From NCBI RefSeq assembly GCF_028713515.1, contig NZ_JAQTOD010000001.1, forward strand, positions 124,001-188,000: a stretch of DNA of 64,000 nt, given 5' to 3'. Shown piece by piece: positions 53,827 to 63,555 of this stretch. A model generated the notes under the pieces. That model did not search any database. It saw only the letters and a list, made by a program, of their open reading frames with translations, and was not told where the DNA came from. Numbering within the stretch: position 1 is the first letter of the stretch; the number at the start of each line of letters is the position of its first letter. A program made the position numbers and the translations under genes. This DNA comes from Sulfurimonas sp. (GTDB lineage Bacteria > Campylobacterota > Campylobacteria > Campylobacterales > Sulfurimonadaceae).

Positions 53827-55974
53827 CTGAGTCAAATTGATATAGAGACGGTCAAGCATCTCCAAGATGTTGACTCAGCAATCAACTATCTTTTTTTACA
53901 GATTCCACAAAGTGATGCTCTTAAAAATGCTTTAGAGTACTCAAAAAAAGCTCATCAAAATCAGTTTCGCAAAAGTGGTCAGCCATATATTGTTCATCCA
54001 ATACTGGTGGCAAGTATTGTTGCATCAATTACAAATGATGAAGCTATGGCTATTGCTGCTCTCCTTCATGATGTAGTAGAAGATACAGAGATATCCATAG
54101 ACGAAGTAAATTCTGTTTTTGGAAGCGATGTTGCTCACCTGGTTGAGGGGCTTACAAAAATAGATAGCATAAGAGATATAGAGTTAATCTCATCTAGCTC
54201 TAACGAAAAGCTAGTTGTCTCAGCGCTCTCTTTTAGAAAAATGCTTCTTGCTAGTACCGAGGATGTAAGAGTTCTGGTCGTGAAGCTTTGTGACAGACTT
54301 CACAATATGTTAACTCTAGACGCTCTCTCTGAGCAAAAACAGCAACGAATAGCAGAAGAAACACTTGTGGTTTATGCTCCAATAGCTCATAGATTGGGTA
54401 TCTCTTTTTTAAAAAATATATTAGAAGATTTGAGTTTTTCATACCTTTTTAAAGAAGAAAAGCAAAATATTGATAACTATTTTGAGTCACATTACCACGC
54501 TATTGAGATGAGACTAAGTGAATTTAAGGAGTTGATTAACAAAATCCTTATTCAAAATGGTTTTTGCGAGGAAGATTTCGAAATACTCTCGCGTGTAAAA
54601 CATAAATACTCTATCTATCTGAAAATGCAAAGAAAAGGTGTTGGAATAGAGGAGGTTTTAGATCTCTTAGCTGTTAGAATCTTAACAACAGACGCAGTTA
54701 AATGCTATAACATTCTAGGCTTGATTCATCTAAACTTCCAACCACTCTCCTCAAGATTTAAAGATTATATAGCAGTTCCAAAAGATAATGGCTATAAAAC
54801 AATTCATACGACGGTCTTTTATAATGCAGCGATTATTGAAGTTCAAATACGAACCTATGAGATGCACAATACTGCAGAACTTGGCGTTGCTGCTCACTGG
54901 AAATATAAAAATGGTGGAAATAATAATATAAAACTAGATTGGCTTAATAATCTAGGATATCAAAATGAGTCCGTCGAAGATTTTTATGATCTTATCAAAA
55001 ATGATCTCTACAGTGAAGATATATCTGTTTTCTCTCCTAAGGGTAAGGTTTATACACTGCCTCGTGGTGCTGTCGTTCTCGATTTTGCATATGCGGTTCA
55101 TACGGAAGTTGGAGACAATGCAAAAGCTGCATTAGTAAATAAAACTAAAACATCACTTCTTGCAGAGTTGCAAAATGGAGACATTGTAAAAATAGAGCTC
55201 TCAGATAAACCAATAACAAGATGTAGTTGGATTGATGCAGTCAAGACATCTAAAGCAAAAACAAATATGAAGCATATGTGTAATGCTAGGGTTAAGGATA
55301 TAGATTTAAAATCTAGTGTAAATATTTTAGCAACGGCCATGAATCTAAATAACTCAAGAGTTGAAGAGTGGTTTGAAGAGAGCAATTGCGAAAAAAGAGC
55401 AATGATTCCTGTGGATATTGACCACTTTCATGAGGTTATTAACAAGTATATTTCAGAAATAAGGCAAAATAGTCGCTTTAAGGGGTTCTTGTCTAAACAT
55501 AGATTTAAACTAAGACAATTCAATCTTAGAGATTTAGAAATATACAGCACTTCGCATATAAGCGATGTTGTTTTTGACTACTGTTGCCATCCAAAGAACG
55601 GAGATGAAGTAATGGCTTTTTTAGAGAAAGGAAAAGCGCATGTTCATCATAAAATGTGTAAAACAGCAATAAAAAAAGTTGAAGCAAAAGAGCCAATGGT
55701 TTTTGTGAGATGGGAAAAGACAAATACATATAACTATAATATGATAGTTTCGCTTCATAGTGGAGTAGGGACTTTAGCTGAATTTCTAAATTTTTTAGCA
55801 AAACTAAAAATAGATATAAATTTAATAGAACTTGGTAAAAACAAAAGTGAGTCAACAAAATTTTGTGAGATAGGCTTTGAGTCAAAAGAAGCGGATATTA
55901 ACGCGCTGCGTGTTAAGATTGAGCAAAAAATAAAAGTTATACATCTTATCAGAACTGATGATGCTTATAAATAA
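53827..55974 (+). CDS. spoT: Bifunctional (p)ppGpp synthetase/hydrolase, RelA/SpoT family
   Basis: The protein needs residues upstream of the first standard start (GTG 54007): codons 53929-54006 read EYSKKAHQNQFRKSGQPYIVHP, the conserved start of the HD hydrolase domain. The frame begins after the rpoZ stop, and CTG 53827 has AAGGA six bases upstream, so I take CTG (715 residues). Domains: HD hydrolase (LLHDVVEDT), synthetase (LLAVRILT, SSRFKDYIAVPKDNGYKTIH, EVQIRTYEMH), TGS (VFSPKGKVYTLPRGAVVLDFAY) and C-terminal ACT. It both makes and degrades the stringent-response alarmone. Confidence 0.93.
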   Translation: MSQIDIETVKHLQDVDSAINYLFLQIPQSDALKNALEYSKKAHQNQFRKSGQPYIVHPILVASIVASITNDEAMAIAALLHDVVEDTEISIDEVNSVFGSDVAHLVEGLTKIDSIRDIELISSSSNEKLVVSALSFRKMLLASTEDVRVLVVKLCDRLHNMLTLDALSEQKQQRIAEETLVVYAPIAHRLGISFLKNILEDLSFSYLFKEEKQNIDNYFESHYHAIEMRLSEFKELINKILIQNGFCEEDFEILSRVKHKYSIYLKMQRKGVGIEEVLDLLAVRILTTDAVKCYNILGLIHLNFQPLSSRFKDYIAVPKDNGYKTIHTTVFYNAAIIEVQIRTYEMHNTAELGVAAHWKYKNGGNNNIKLDWLNNLGYQNESVEDFYDLIKNDLYSEDISVFSPKGKVYTLPRGAVVLDFAYAVHTEVGDNAKAALVNKTKTSLLAELQNGDIVKIELSDKPITRCSWIDAVKTSKAKTNMKHMCNARVKDIDLKSSVNILATAMNLNNSRVEEWFEESNCEKRAMIPVDIDHFHEVINKYISEIRQNSRFKGFLSKHRFKLRQFNLRDLEIYSTSHISDVVFDYCCHPKNGDEVMAFLEKGKAHVHHKMCKTAIKKVEAKEPMVFVRWEKTNTYNYNMIVSLHSGVGTLAEFLNFLAKLKIDINLIELGKNKSESTKFCEIGFESKEADINALRVKIEQKIKVIHLIRTDDAYK

Positions 55975-55998
55975 AATTAAAATAGGAAAATATAGAAT

Positions 55999-57198
55999 AT
56001 GTTACAAGTTGCCCTAAAAGAGATACGAAGAGGAAGTGCCGAAATCATTGATGATGCTAGGATTGAAAAGTTGCTAGAAGCATATTTTAAAGATGGTAAA
56101 AGCTACACTGTTAAGGCTGGGTTTGATCCAACTGCGCCAGATTTGCATTTAGGTCACACGGTTCTTTTGCAAAAACTAGCAGCTTTTCAGAAGTATGGAG
56201 CAAAGATTCAGTTTTTAATAGGTGATTTTACAGCACAAATTGGTGATCCAACAGGAAAAAACGTAACAAGAAAAACACTAAGTGCCTCTCAAATACAAGA
56301 GAATGCAAAGAGTTATAAGGATCAAGTTTTTAAAATTCTTGATGCTTCTAAGACGGAGATTGTTTTTAACTCTCAGTGGATAAATGCTCTTGGAGCAACT
56401 GGAATGTTGTCTCTAACAACTACTTTTAATGTAGCGAGAATGTTAGAGAGAGATGATTTTGATAAAAGATATAAAAGCGGTACTTCTATCGCTATAAGCG
56501 AGTTCATATATCCGCTTTTGCAGGGCTATGATAGTGTGCATCTGGCGAGCGATATCGAGATAGGCGGAACAGACCAGAAATTTAATCTTTTAATGGGTCG
56601 TCATCTTCAAAGGGCTTATGAGATAGGTAAAGAGCAAGCCGTGCTTATGATGCCTATTTTAGAGGGTTTAGATGGCGTTCAAAAGATGAGTAAATCTTTA
56701 AATAACTATATTGGAGTTGCTGATGAGCCAAATGATATGTTTGGGAAGATTTTAAGTATATCTGATGAGTTAATGTGGAGATATTATGAGCTTCTTAGTG
56801 CAAAAACATTGCAAGAGATTGAGCTCTTAAAAAAAGGTGTAGAAGATACAACTCTGCATCCAAAAACAGTTAAAGAGAATTTAGCTCTAGAGATAACTGC
56901 TAGATTTCACTCACAAGAGTTAGCCAACAGTGCAAAAGCTGAATTTGAAAAAGTGCACTCAAATCATGAAGTTCCAACAGATATAGAAGAGTTTAGTTGT
57001 AAGGGTGAAGTTTGGGTAGCTAAAGCCTTAGTAGATTGTGGTATGGAACCATCTACTTCACAAGCAAGAAGAGATATTAAGCAAGGTGCTGTTAAAATAA
57101 ATCAAGAGAAGATATTAGACGAACAGTTACAATTGGTGGCTGGAGAGTATATTCTTCAAGTTGGAAAAAGAAAATTTGCAAAATTGAAGGTAGATTAA
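55999..57198 (+). CDS. tyrS: Tyrosyl-tRNA synthetase
   Basis: This 399-residue class I synthetase charges tRNA-Tyr. DPTAPDLHLGHTVLL carries the HIGH motif as HLGH (about residues 52-55), VQKMSKSLNNYIG is the KMSKS loop (about 230-236), and an S4 RNA-binding domain is at the C-terminus (MEPSTSQARRDIKQGAVKIN, about 347-366). This is the TyrZ-like branch. It follows spoT by 24 bases, and its stop overlaps the next start (TAATG). Confidence 0.95.
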   Translation: MLQVALKEIRRGSAEIIDDARIEKLLEAYFKDGKSYTVKAGFDPTAPDLHLGHTVLLQKLAAFQKYGAKIQFLIGDFTAQIGDPTGKNVTRKTLSASQIQENAKSYKDQVFKILDASKTEIVFNSQWINALGATGMLSLTTTFNVARMLERDDFDKRYKSGTSIAISEFIYPLLQGYDSVHLASDIEIGGTDQKFNLLMGRHLQRAYEIGKEQAVLMMPILEGLDGVQKMSKSLNNYIGVADEPNDMFGKILSISDELMWRYYELLSAKTLQEIELLKKGVEDTTLHPKTVKENLALEITARFHSQELANSAKAEFEKVHSNHEVPTDIEEFSCKGEVWVAKALVDCGMEPSTSQARRDIKQGAVKINQEKILDEQLQLVAGEYILQVGKRKFAKLKVD

Positions 57199-58289
57199 TG
57201 AGTTTTGAACCATTAAAAATAGGTAAGCACACTATACAGAAACCGATTGTTCAAGGTGGTATGGGTGTTGGCATTAGTTGGGATAAACTTGCCGGAAATG
57301 TTTCAAAAGAGGGTGGTCTTGGCGTTATTAGCGCTGTTGGAACCGGCTATTATGAAAACAAAATACATGCTTCAAAATTAGTATCGGGAAGACCTCTTGA
57401 TTCGCTCGGTTTTTACTCAAGAGAGGGTTTTGATGCTATTATAAAAAATGCAAGAAAAGTTTGTGATGATAAACCACTAGCAGCAAATATTTTATATGCT
57501 ATAACTGATTATGGGCGCGTTGTTAGAGATGCTTGTGAATCTGGGATTGATATTATCATAACTGGAGCAGGACTTCCTACAAATATGCCAGAGTTTACGG
57601 AAGGTTACCCAGATGTAGCACTTGTTCCTATTGTTTCGTCTGCGAAAGCGCTTAAGATTATCTGCAAAAGATGGCAGATGAGATATGGCAGGCTTCCAGA
57701 TGCAGTAGTTCTTGAAGGTCCAAAGAGCGGCGGACATCAGGGATTTACCTATGAACAGTGCTCAATGCCTGAAAATCAATTAGAAAATCTTGTTGCACCT
57801 GTTGTTGCAGAGGCTGCACTATGGGGAAATATCCCAGTTATTGCAGCTGGTGGAATTTGGGATAAAAAAGATATAGAAGAGATGCTCTCACTAGGTGCAA
57901 AAGGCGTTCAGATGGGGACTCGCTTTATTGCAACTCACGAGTGCGATGCTCATGAAAATATGAAGCAGGTTCTAATAGATGCAAAAAAAGAGGACATTGT
58001 GCTTATGGCTTCACCTGTTGGCTATCCGGCACAGGGTGTTAGAACTAATCTCACAAGACTAGTAGAAAAGCGAGAAGGTCCAGCGATAAAATGTATATCA
58101 AATTGCGTTGCTCCTTGTAATCGTGGAGTAGAAGCAAAAGAGGTTGGTTTTTGTATAGCAGATAGGCTAAGCGATGCCTTTGAAGGGAATCTTGAAACAG
58201 GACTCTTTTTCTCTGGCACAAACGGATACAAAATTGACAAAATTATTTCAGTAAAAGAGCTGATGGATAAACTTATAGATGGTGAATAA
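57198..58289 (+). CDS. Nitronate monooxygenase / FabK-like flavoprotein
   Basis: This 363-residue FMN TIM-barrel of the 2-nitropropane dioxygenase family has IQKPIVQGGMGVGISWDKLA (FMN phosphate region), IIITGAGLPTNMPEF, VVLEGPKSGGHQGFT (with the catalytic-type His) and VIAAGGIWDKKDIEEMLSLGAKGVQMGTRF. The family includes nitronate monooxygenases, which detoxify alkyl nitronates, and FabK enoyl-ACP reductases; sequence alone does not separate them. It is coupled to tyrS by a one-base overlap. Confidence 0.85.
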   Translation: MSFEPLKIGKHTIQKPIVQGGMGVGISWDKLAGNVSKEGGLGVISAVGTGYYENKIHASKLVSGRPLDSLGFYSREGFDAIIKNARKVCDDKPLAANILYAITDYGRVVRDACESGIDIIITGAGLPTNMPEFTEGYPDVALVPIVSSAKALKIICKRWQMRYGRLPDAVVLEGPKSGGHQGFTYEQCSMPENQLENLVAPVVAEAALWGNIPVIAAGGIWDKKDIEEMLSLGAKGVQMGTRFIATHECDAHENMKQVLIDAKKEDIVLMASPVGYPAQGVRTNLTRLVEKREGPAIKCISNCVAPCNRGVEAKEVGFCIADRLSDAFEGNLETGLFFSGTNGYKIDKIISVKELMDKLIDGE

Positions 58290-58295
58290 TTCAAT

Positions 58296-59699
58296 ATGAT
58301 TCGTTTACTCTCTATTTTTTTTATTTTCTATATAGCCCTTTATGCTCTTAGTGATGAAGCGTCACTAAAAAAAGCAGATAGACTTTTAAGAAGTACAAGT
58401 AAGAGTGATCAATTTAGAGCATATGATAGCTATAAAGATATGTATCTTCGTGCCGTTATGTCTGGCGATTCAAAGCTAGAGAGTAGTTCACTAAAAGGGA
58501 TAGTCAAAAGTGGAACCCTTTTAGATATAGATGTTTCACAATATTCAGATGAGTTAAAAAACAAAACACCAAAACAGGTAAATTTTAAACAATCAAAAGA
58601 GATAGCAACAGCAGCGTTCGATGAAACTAAAACTAAAAAGCAAGATGATATTTGGAACAGATCATTAAACAGCTTGGTTGGCACCGAATGGGTGGAGTCT
58701 AAACTTATTTTAACATTTGATAGAGAGCTCAAAGAGAATGAAGTTCACTATTTTACACTTCACAACCCAAAGAAAAATCTATATAAATATGTTTTTGATA
58801 TATCTTCATCGGCTTTAATAAAGTCACAAATTATCAAAAAAAATGGCATAGATAAGATTAAGTTTGCACAAAATGGCTCTGACTCTATAAGGATAGTGAT
58901 AGAAAATAGTACAAAAATAGAGATAGAACACTCTCTTGAATCCGAAAAACTTATCATTAATCTGCAAGCAAACTCAGTCGAAGAGGCGAGAAACGCTAGT
59001 TTGCCACCAAAAAGAACTGATAGAACAAAAACCATAATGATTGATGCTGGTCATGGCGGTACAGATCCGGGGGCTATTGGATATAATAAATATAGAGAAA
59101 AAGATGTTGTTTTTAGTATTGCTCAAGAGTTAAATAAAATTCTAAAATCTCGTGGATACACGGTGTATATGACGAGAGACAGTGATGTTTTTGTAAAATT
59201 AAGTGGTAGAACTAGATTGGCAAATGATAAGGGAGCAGACCTTTTTATCAGTGTGCATGCAAATGCTGTCGGTAAAGAGAGTTCTGAATCAGTGAATGGA
59301 ATAGAGTGTTTTTTCCTCTCTCCATCTCGCTCAGACAGAGCTAAGAGAATTGCCTCCAAGGAGAACTCGGCAGATATTAGTGATATGAATATGTATGCAA
59401 AAGATAGTATTTTAAGCCTAGTTAACCATCATAATATTTTGGCTTCAAATAAACTAGCAATCGACCTGCAAAGAGGAATGCTCGGCGCTCTTAAATCAAA
59501 ATACGATGGTGTAGTTGATGGTGGAGTTAGAGAGGGACCATTTTGGGTTTTGGTTGGAGCATCTATGCCATCGGTTCTAATAGAGGTTGGTTTTATAACA
59601 AATCCAACGGAGGCAACAAGATTGGTTGATTTGAAATACCAGCAAACAATGGCAAAAGGTATGGCAGATGGGGTTGAGAGGTATTTCGCCAATAACTGA
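58296..59699 (+). CDS. N-acetylmuramoyl-L-alanine amidase
   Basis: This 467-residue exported protein has a signal peptide at residues 1-20 (FIFYIALYALSDE), a middle beta-rich region (about 120-230) resembling an AMIN peptidoglycan-targeting domain, and a C-terminal Amidase_3 domain (about 245-465). The zinc ligands appear in IDAGHGGTDPGAIG, the Glu of REKDVV and FISVHANAV, with the catalytic Glu in VLIEVGFITNP. It cleaves the stem peptide from glycan at division, like AmiA/AmiC. Confidence 0.92.
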   Translation: MIRLLSIFFIFYIALYALSDEASLKKADRLLRSTSKSDQFRAYDSYKDMYLRAVMSGDSKLESSSLKGIVKSGTLLDIDVSQYSDELKNKTPKQVNFKQSKEIATAAFDETKTKKQDDIWNRSLNSLVGTEWVESKLILTFDRELKENEVHYFTLHNPKKNLYKYVFDISSSALIKSQIIKKNGIDKIKFAQNGSDSIRIVIENSTKIEIEHSLESEKLIINLQANSVEEARNASLPPKRTDRTKTIMIDAGHGGTDPGAIGYNKYREKDVVFSIAQELNKILKSRGYTVYMTRDSDVFVKLSGRTRLANDKGADLFISVHANAVGKESSESVNGIECFFLSPSRSDRAKRIASKENSADISDMNMYAKDSILSLVNHHNILASNKLAIDLQRGMLGALKSKYDGVVDGGVREGPFWVLVGASMPSVLIEVGFITNPTEATRLVDLKYQQTMAKGMADGVERYFANN

Positions 59700-59735
59700 T
59701 GTTGTGCATTTAAACTGACAATTCCCCTTTGTGTA

Positions 59736-59773
59736 GAGTATAAAAATGAAGCTTAAGCCTCTTTTTTATACTC
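59736..59773. terminator. Long inverted repeat between convergent amidase and DHH genes
   Basis: GAGTATAAAAA (59736-59746) is the exact complement of TTTTTATACTC (59763-59773), with a 16-base loop that contains the palindrome GCTTAAGC and the stop codon of the minus-strand gene. Runs of A and T on both arms would serve either strand, so a bidirectional terminator is likely. Confidence 0.6.
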
Positions 59774-60832
59774 CAAATCCCCTGCAACAGCCTCTTTTTC
59801 ATTTATAAGACTCTCAATCTGCTTCTTTACTTTATCGTAGCGATACTGCTCTTTAAAGCCTATAATTCGCCCTCCAGAAGCATTTGGATGTCCTCCTCCA
59901 TCTACCCACTCTTTTGATATTTGTGAAACGCTTACTTTGTTGTTTGCTCTAAAACTCATAGTTCCACGGTAGCTTACATCTACTATGAAATCATACTCTG
60001 GATACCCAAGTAAAAAACCATTTCCAACTATTGATGTATTTCCAACACCGTAGCTTAAAAAGCCTCTATAGCCTTTATAGTAGATTGTTTTTTCACTTCT
60101 TGCCTCACCTAGAAGTTTAACAATATATTTTGTTGCAAGATTATCCAGTGTGTCATTGTTCCCATCTCTAAAAAATCCTTTTTTAAGATTGTGAATATTT
60201 TCATCCAAAGTAATGTTTGCATTTTCATTATCAATATATTTTGTTGATGCCATAAGAAGCGAGATTTTATAGTTGTTGTCGTCATCTGCAAACATAATTT
60301 TATTGAGCTCTCTGGCTTCAGATATAAGACGCATACAAACTTTTCCATATTCAAAGTTCTCCGTCTCCTCCATTTTCCATAAGTCAACAGCATTTACGAT
60401 ATTTACAAACTTTTCCATCCAAGTGGGCTCATTAAATTCAAAATTCTCTTTTGCATAATCATATGTCATTTTTGTAGCACATCTTGATGTATCAAGGTTG
60501 TACCAACTGTATTTTTTTGCACTATCCTCGCCGCTTCCATGGTGATCAAGAAGCAGAAGTGTAATATCTCTTTTATTCTCTTTTAGCTTATTTACTTCAT
60601 TGTCAAGCCATCTTGACTCATCCGCAGTGAGATTTAAATCAGTTATAAGGATAGTTGCATCTACGGTACTTTTTGTAATATTTTCTACGATTAATTCAAG
60701 TGTCTGTTTCACTTCCGCACCATAGTTTGCATTGTAATTAAACAATTTATATGGAGTCTGTTTCATAACCAGTTGACAACTGTAGCCGTCAAGATCGGTA
60801 TGTGATAGATGGTGGATGGTTTTAGTGTTCAT
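59753..60832 (-). CDS. DHH family phosphoesterase
   Basis: This 359-residue protein has the metal-binding motifs HTDLDGYSC (about residues 10-18), ILITDLNLTADE and LLLDHHGSGED (DHH, about 95-97), and a C-terminal DHHA1 motif WVDGGGHPNASGGRI (about 313-327). The superfamily holds nanoRNases, c-di-AMP phosphodiesterases and RecJ; the layout is closest to oligoribonuclease-type members. It follows flhA by 8 bases on the same strand. Confidence 0.88.
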   Translation of the reverse strand: MNTKTIHHLSHTDLDGYSCQLVMKQTPYKLFNYNANYGAEVKQTLELIVENITKSTVDATILITDLNLTADESRWLDNEVNKLKENKRDITLLLLDHHGSGEDSAKKYSWYNLDTSRCATKMTYDYAKENFEFNEPTWMEKFVNIVNAVDLWKMEETENFEYGKVCMRLISEARELNKIMFADDDNNYKISLLMASTKYIDNENANITLDENIHNLKKGFFRDGNNDTLDNLATKYIVKLLGEARSEKTIYYKGYRGFLSYGVGNTSIVGNGFLLGYPEYDFIVDVSYRGTMSFRANNKVSVSQISKEWVDGGGHPNASGGRIIGFKEQYRYDKVKKQIESLINEKEAVAGDLEYKKEA

Positions 60833-60840
60833 TTTTTTCC

Positions 60841-63012
60841 TTAAATTTTTATAGAGATTGAACCCATAACCTCAAAAGAGGCGCTTGAGTCTATCTCTGC
60901 ATGCGAAAGTGTTACGATATCAAGAGAAAATCTTTCAAAAATCTCAGCAATTCCTCTGCGTAGTTGTGGATCAACAATAACTATAACTGGAGAGATTCCT
61001 TTTTGTAGAAGCTCTGCTGCTTTTGCACTTGTTGCTTGTATGAGGGCGTTAATCTCTGCAACATTAAGCATGAGGGTTCTTCTTCCATCTATCTCTTTGG
61101 ATTTTTCAAGCATAAGTTGTTCTGATGCCGTGTCAAATGTGAGAAGTCGTACGATTTTATCTTCACCGGTGTAGAGTTTTGTAATAATGCGAGAGAGTTT
61201 TGCTCGTACTTGTTCTGTGATAATATCTACATTTTTTGTGTACTCTGCTATGTCTGCTATGGTTTCAAGTATGCTTAGCATATCTTTAAGCGGAATTTTC
61301 TCATGTAAAAGAGCTTTTAGAACTCTTTGAATTAGCCCAATAGAAGCCACTTTTAGTAAGTCATCAACAATAACAGGAAAGTCAACTTTGATTTTATTGA
61401 TGATAGTCTGAATCTCTTGACGAGTAAGTAGATCTTCCGCATTTCTTTTGACAAGCTCGCTCATATGTGTTGAGATAACAGTTGCGGGGTCAACAACTGT
61501 ATATCCATTTATGATGGCATCCTCTTTTTGCTCAGGATTTATCCAGAATGCATCAAGTCCAAAAGCTGGTTCTTTTGTTGGCTCTCCATTAATCTCCCCA
61601 GTTGCCATACCACTGTCCATCGCTAAAAACTTATCTGGTTTTATCTCTCCCTCACCGATAGAGATACCCTTTAAGAGTATTTGATACTGTTGTGGTTTTA
61701 GATGGAGGTTGTCTCTTATGCGTACTTGTGGCATTAAGAAACCAAAATCTGAAGCTATCTTTCTTCTCATAGAGCGAATTCTCTCTAATAAATCGCCACC
61801 TTGATGCTCATCAGCTAAACGAATGAGTTGGTAACCAAGGGTTAATTCAAGCATCTCAACTTTAAGTATATCTTCAAGTGCATTTTGTTCATCTTGTGCA
61901 ATCTCTTCGTTTGTTCTTTTGAACTTTTGAGGAGCCTGTTCGCCTGATTGTTGATCTTTTGATTTTGAGGACATCTTGTTAGCAGTATCAAGTATGCCAA
62001 ACTCGCCTTTTTCAAATTTATATAAAGACCAGCCAAGACCAGCAAAGATGATACCGACAAGACCCATAGATATAGTAGGGAGTCCAGGAACTAGTGCGAA
62101 CAAAATCATAATGAAACCAACAATCATCATGGTTTTTGCGTTACCCATTATCTGGTTGATTGCACCCTCAGCGAAGTTGTCGCCCTCACCAGATGAGCGA
62201 GTAATCATAATACCAGTTGCAGTAGAGATGATTAGCGCAGGGATTTGTGCAACCAAACCATCACCGATAGTTAGAAGTGTAAATGTGGATGCGCTATCAG
62301 CCATGCTCATATTGTGTTGAAAGACACCAACTAAAAATCCACCAATAATATTGATAAGAGTAATGATAATGCCAGCAACTGCATCACCTTTTACAAACTT
62401 ACTAGATCCATCCATTGCTCCGTAGAAGTTGGCATCTTGAAGGATTTCAGCTCTTCTTTTTTTTGCTGTTGCGTCATCAATAAGTCCAGCATTTAAATCG
62501 GCATCAACAGCCATTTGTTTACCAGGCATCGAGTCAAGTGTAAAACGAGCAGCAACTTCCGCAACCCTTGTTGAGCCCTTTGTGATAACCATAAAATTAA
62601 TAAGGACTAATATGGAGAAGATAATAATACCAATTACAAAATTTCCACCAACAACAAAGTTACCAAAACTGCTAATAATATCACTAACGGCTTCAGGTCC
62701 TTCACTTCCTTTGCTTAATATCAATCTTGTTGTAGCAACATTTAACGAGAGCCTAAAGAGCGTTATGATAAGGATGAGAGTTGGAAATGTTGTTAAGTCA
62801 GTTGGTTTTGGAATATATAGTGAAATAAGAAGAACTAAAACAGCTACGGCGATAGAAATAGTAAGAAGAAAATCTAGCATCCAAGATGGTAGAGGGACAA
62901 TAATAATGGCTAAAATAGCCATTACGAAAGCAACTACACTTAAATCTTTTTGCCCAAGTAGAAAGTTTAAGGCTGTTCCGACTTGCTGTTTGGTTGTGAG
63001 TTTTTTTGCCAA
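60841..63012 (-). CDS. flhA: Flagellar export apparatus protein FlhA
   Basis: This 723-residue core component of the flagellar type III export gate has about eight N-terminal membrane helices (residues 20-320), the FHIPEP signature between helices (STRVAEVAARFTLDSMPGKQ and VDADLNAGLIDDATAKKR), and a large cytoplasmic domain (about 370-723) that docks export chaperones. Full length. It lies 4 bases downstream of an Rrf2 regulator gene, so export-gate expression may be tied to that regulator. Confidence 0.97.
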   Translation of the reverse strand: MAKKLTTKQQVGTALNFLLGQKDLSVVAFVMAILAIIIVPLPSWMLDFLLTISIAVAVLVLLISLYIPKPTDLTTFPTLILIITLFRLSLNVATTRLILSKGSEGPEAVSDIISSFGNFVVGGNFVIGIIIFSILVLINFMVITKGSTRVAEVAARFTLDSMPGKQMAVDADLNAGLIDDATAKKRRAEILQDANFYGAMDGSSKFVKGDAVAGIIITLINIIGGFLVGVFQHNMSMADSASTFTLLTIGDGLVAQIPALIISTATGIMITRSSGEGDNFAEGAINQIMGNAKTMMIVGFIMILFALVPGLPTISMGLVGIIFAGLGWSLYKFEKGEFGILDTANKMSSKSKDQQSGEQAPQKFKRTNEEIAQDEQNALEDILKVEMLELTLGYQLIRLADEHQGGDLLERIRSMRRKIASDFGFLMPQVRIRDNLHLKPQQYQILLKGISIGEGEIKPDKFLAMDSGMATGEINGEPTKEPAFGLDAFWINPEQKEDAIINGYTVVDPATVISTHMSELVKRNAEDLLTRQEIQTIINKIKVDFPVIVDDLLKVASIGLIQRVLKALLHEKIPLKDMLSILETIADIAEYTKNVDIITEQVRAKLSRIITKLYTGEDKIVRLLTFDTASEQLMLEKSKEIDGRRTLMLNVAEINALIQATSAKAAELLQKGISPVIVIVDPQLRRGIAEIFERFSLDIVTLSHAEIDSSASFEVMGSISIKI

Positions 63013-63016
63013 TTTA

Positions 63017-63418
63017 TTACTCTAATATATCTGCCAAAGTTAGTTTTTCAAGGAAATGATCTATTCTGCCTTGAAGTTTATTAAAAAATGGCCAGATAGA
63101 GCATAGCTCGGCTTTGCTTGATGGACAATCATGTATAGATGCGGCACAATCAAAAACAGCGGGCGCTTTTCCTTCAACAGAGAGCATAATCTGCAGCATA
63201 TTTATGCTTTTTGGATCAAGCAAAAGAGCAAAGCCACCGTTGACGCCTTTGTATGACTTTAGTATCCCTTGTTTTGCTAAAGATTGCAAAATTTTTGCTA
63301 AAAAACTCTTAGGAATAGAGAGCTGGTTTGATAGTGTTTCGCTGTCCATTGGCGAGTTTGTTTTAGACAGAACTATGAGTGAGAGTATGGCATATTCACT
63401 TGCACGAGTTATTAACAT
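63017..63418 (-). CDS. Rrf2 family transcriptional regulator
   Basis: This 133-residue winged-helix protein has the Rrf2 N-terminal pattern LITRASEYAILSLIVLSK, the recognition region SIPKSFLAKILQSLAKQGIL, and the wing YKGVNGGFALLLDP. Three cysteines (FDCAASIHDCPSSKAELCSIW; spacing C-x6-C-x7-C) could hold an Fe-S cluster as in IscR or NsrR. Iron-sulfur status or nitric oxide are therefore possible signals. It is transcribed with flhA. Confidence 0.9.
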   Translation of the reverse strand: MLITRASEYAILSLIVLSKTNSPMDSETLSNQLSIPKSFLAKILQSLAKQGILKSYKGVNGGFALLLDPKSINMLQIMLSVEGKAPAVFDCAASIHDCPSSKAELCSIWPFFNKLQGRIDHFLEKLTLADILE

Positions 63419-63461
63419 TTTGCTACTTTTATATTATTATTTTTTTAGATTATATCCAATG

Positions 63462-63505
63462 AAGTTGAATTAAAAGAAAAATTAGGTATCGTTTCACTTC
63501 AACTT
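63462..63505. promoter_or_regulatory. Separated inverted repeat in the rrf2-rpsO divergent region
   Basis: AAGTTGAA (63462-63469) and TTCAACTT (63498-63505) are exact complements 28 bases apart, between the Rrf2-type gene and rpsO. They could be paired operator half-sites or flank an RNA structure. Confidence 0.3.
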
Positions 63506-63555
63506 TTATGGCATATGCAATAAAATGTTAGATTACATACCATTTGGAGGCTATT

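Noticed and set aside
62582-63025. Plus-strand 147-codon frame opposite flhA
   Set aside because: It is antisense to the conserved membrane helices of flhA; the Ile/Thr/Lys-rich composition is what the complement of such helices gives.
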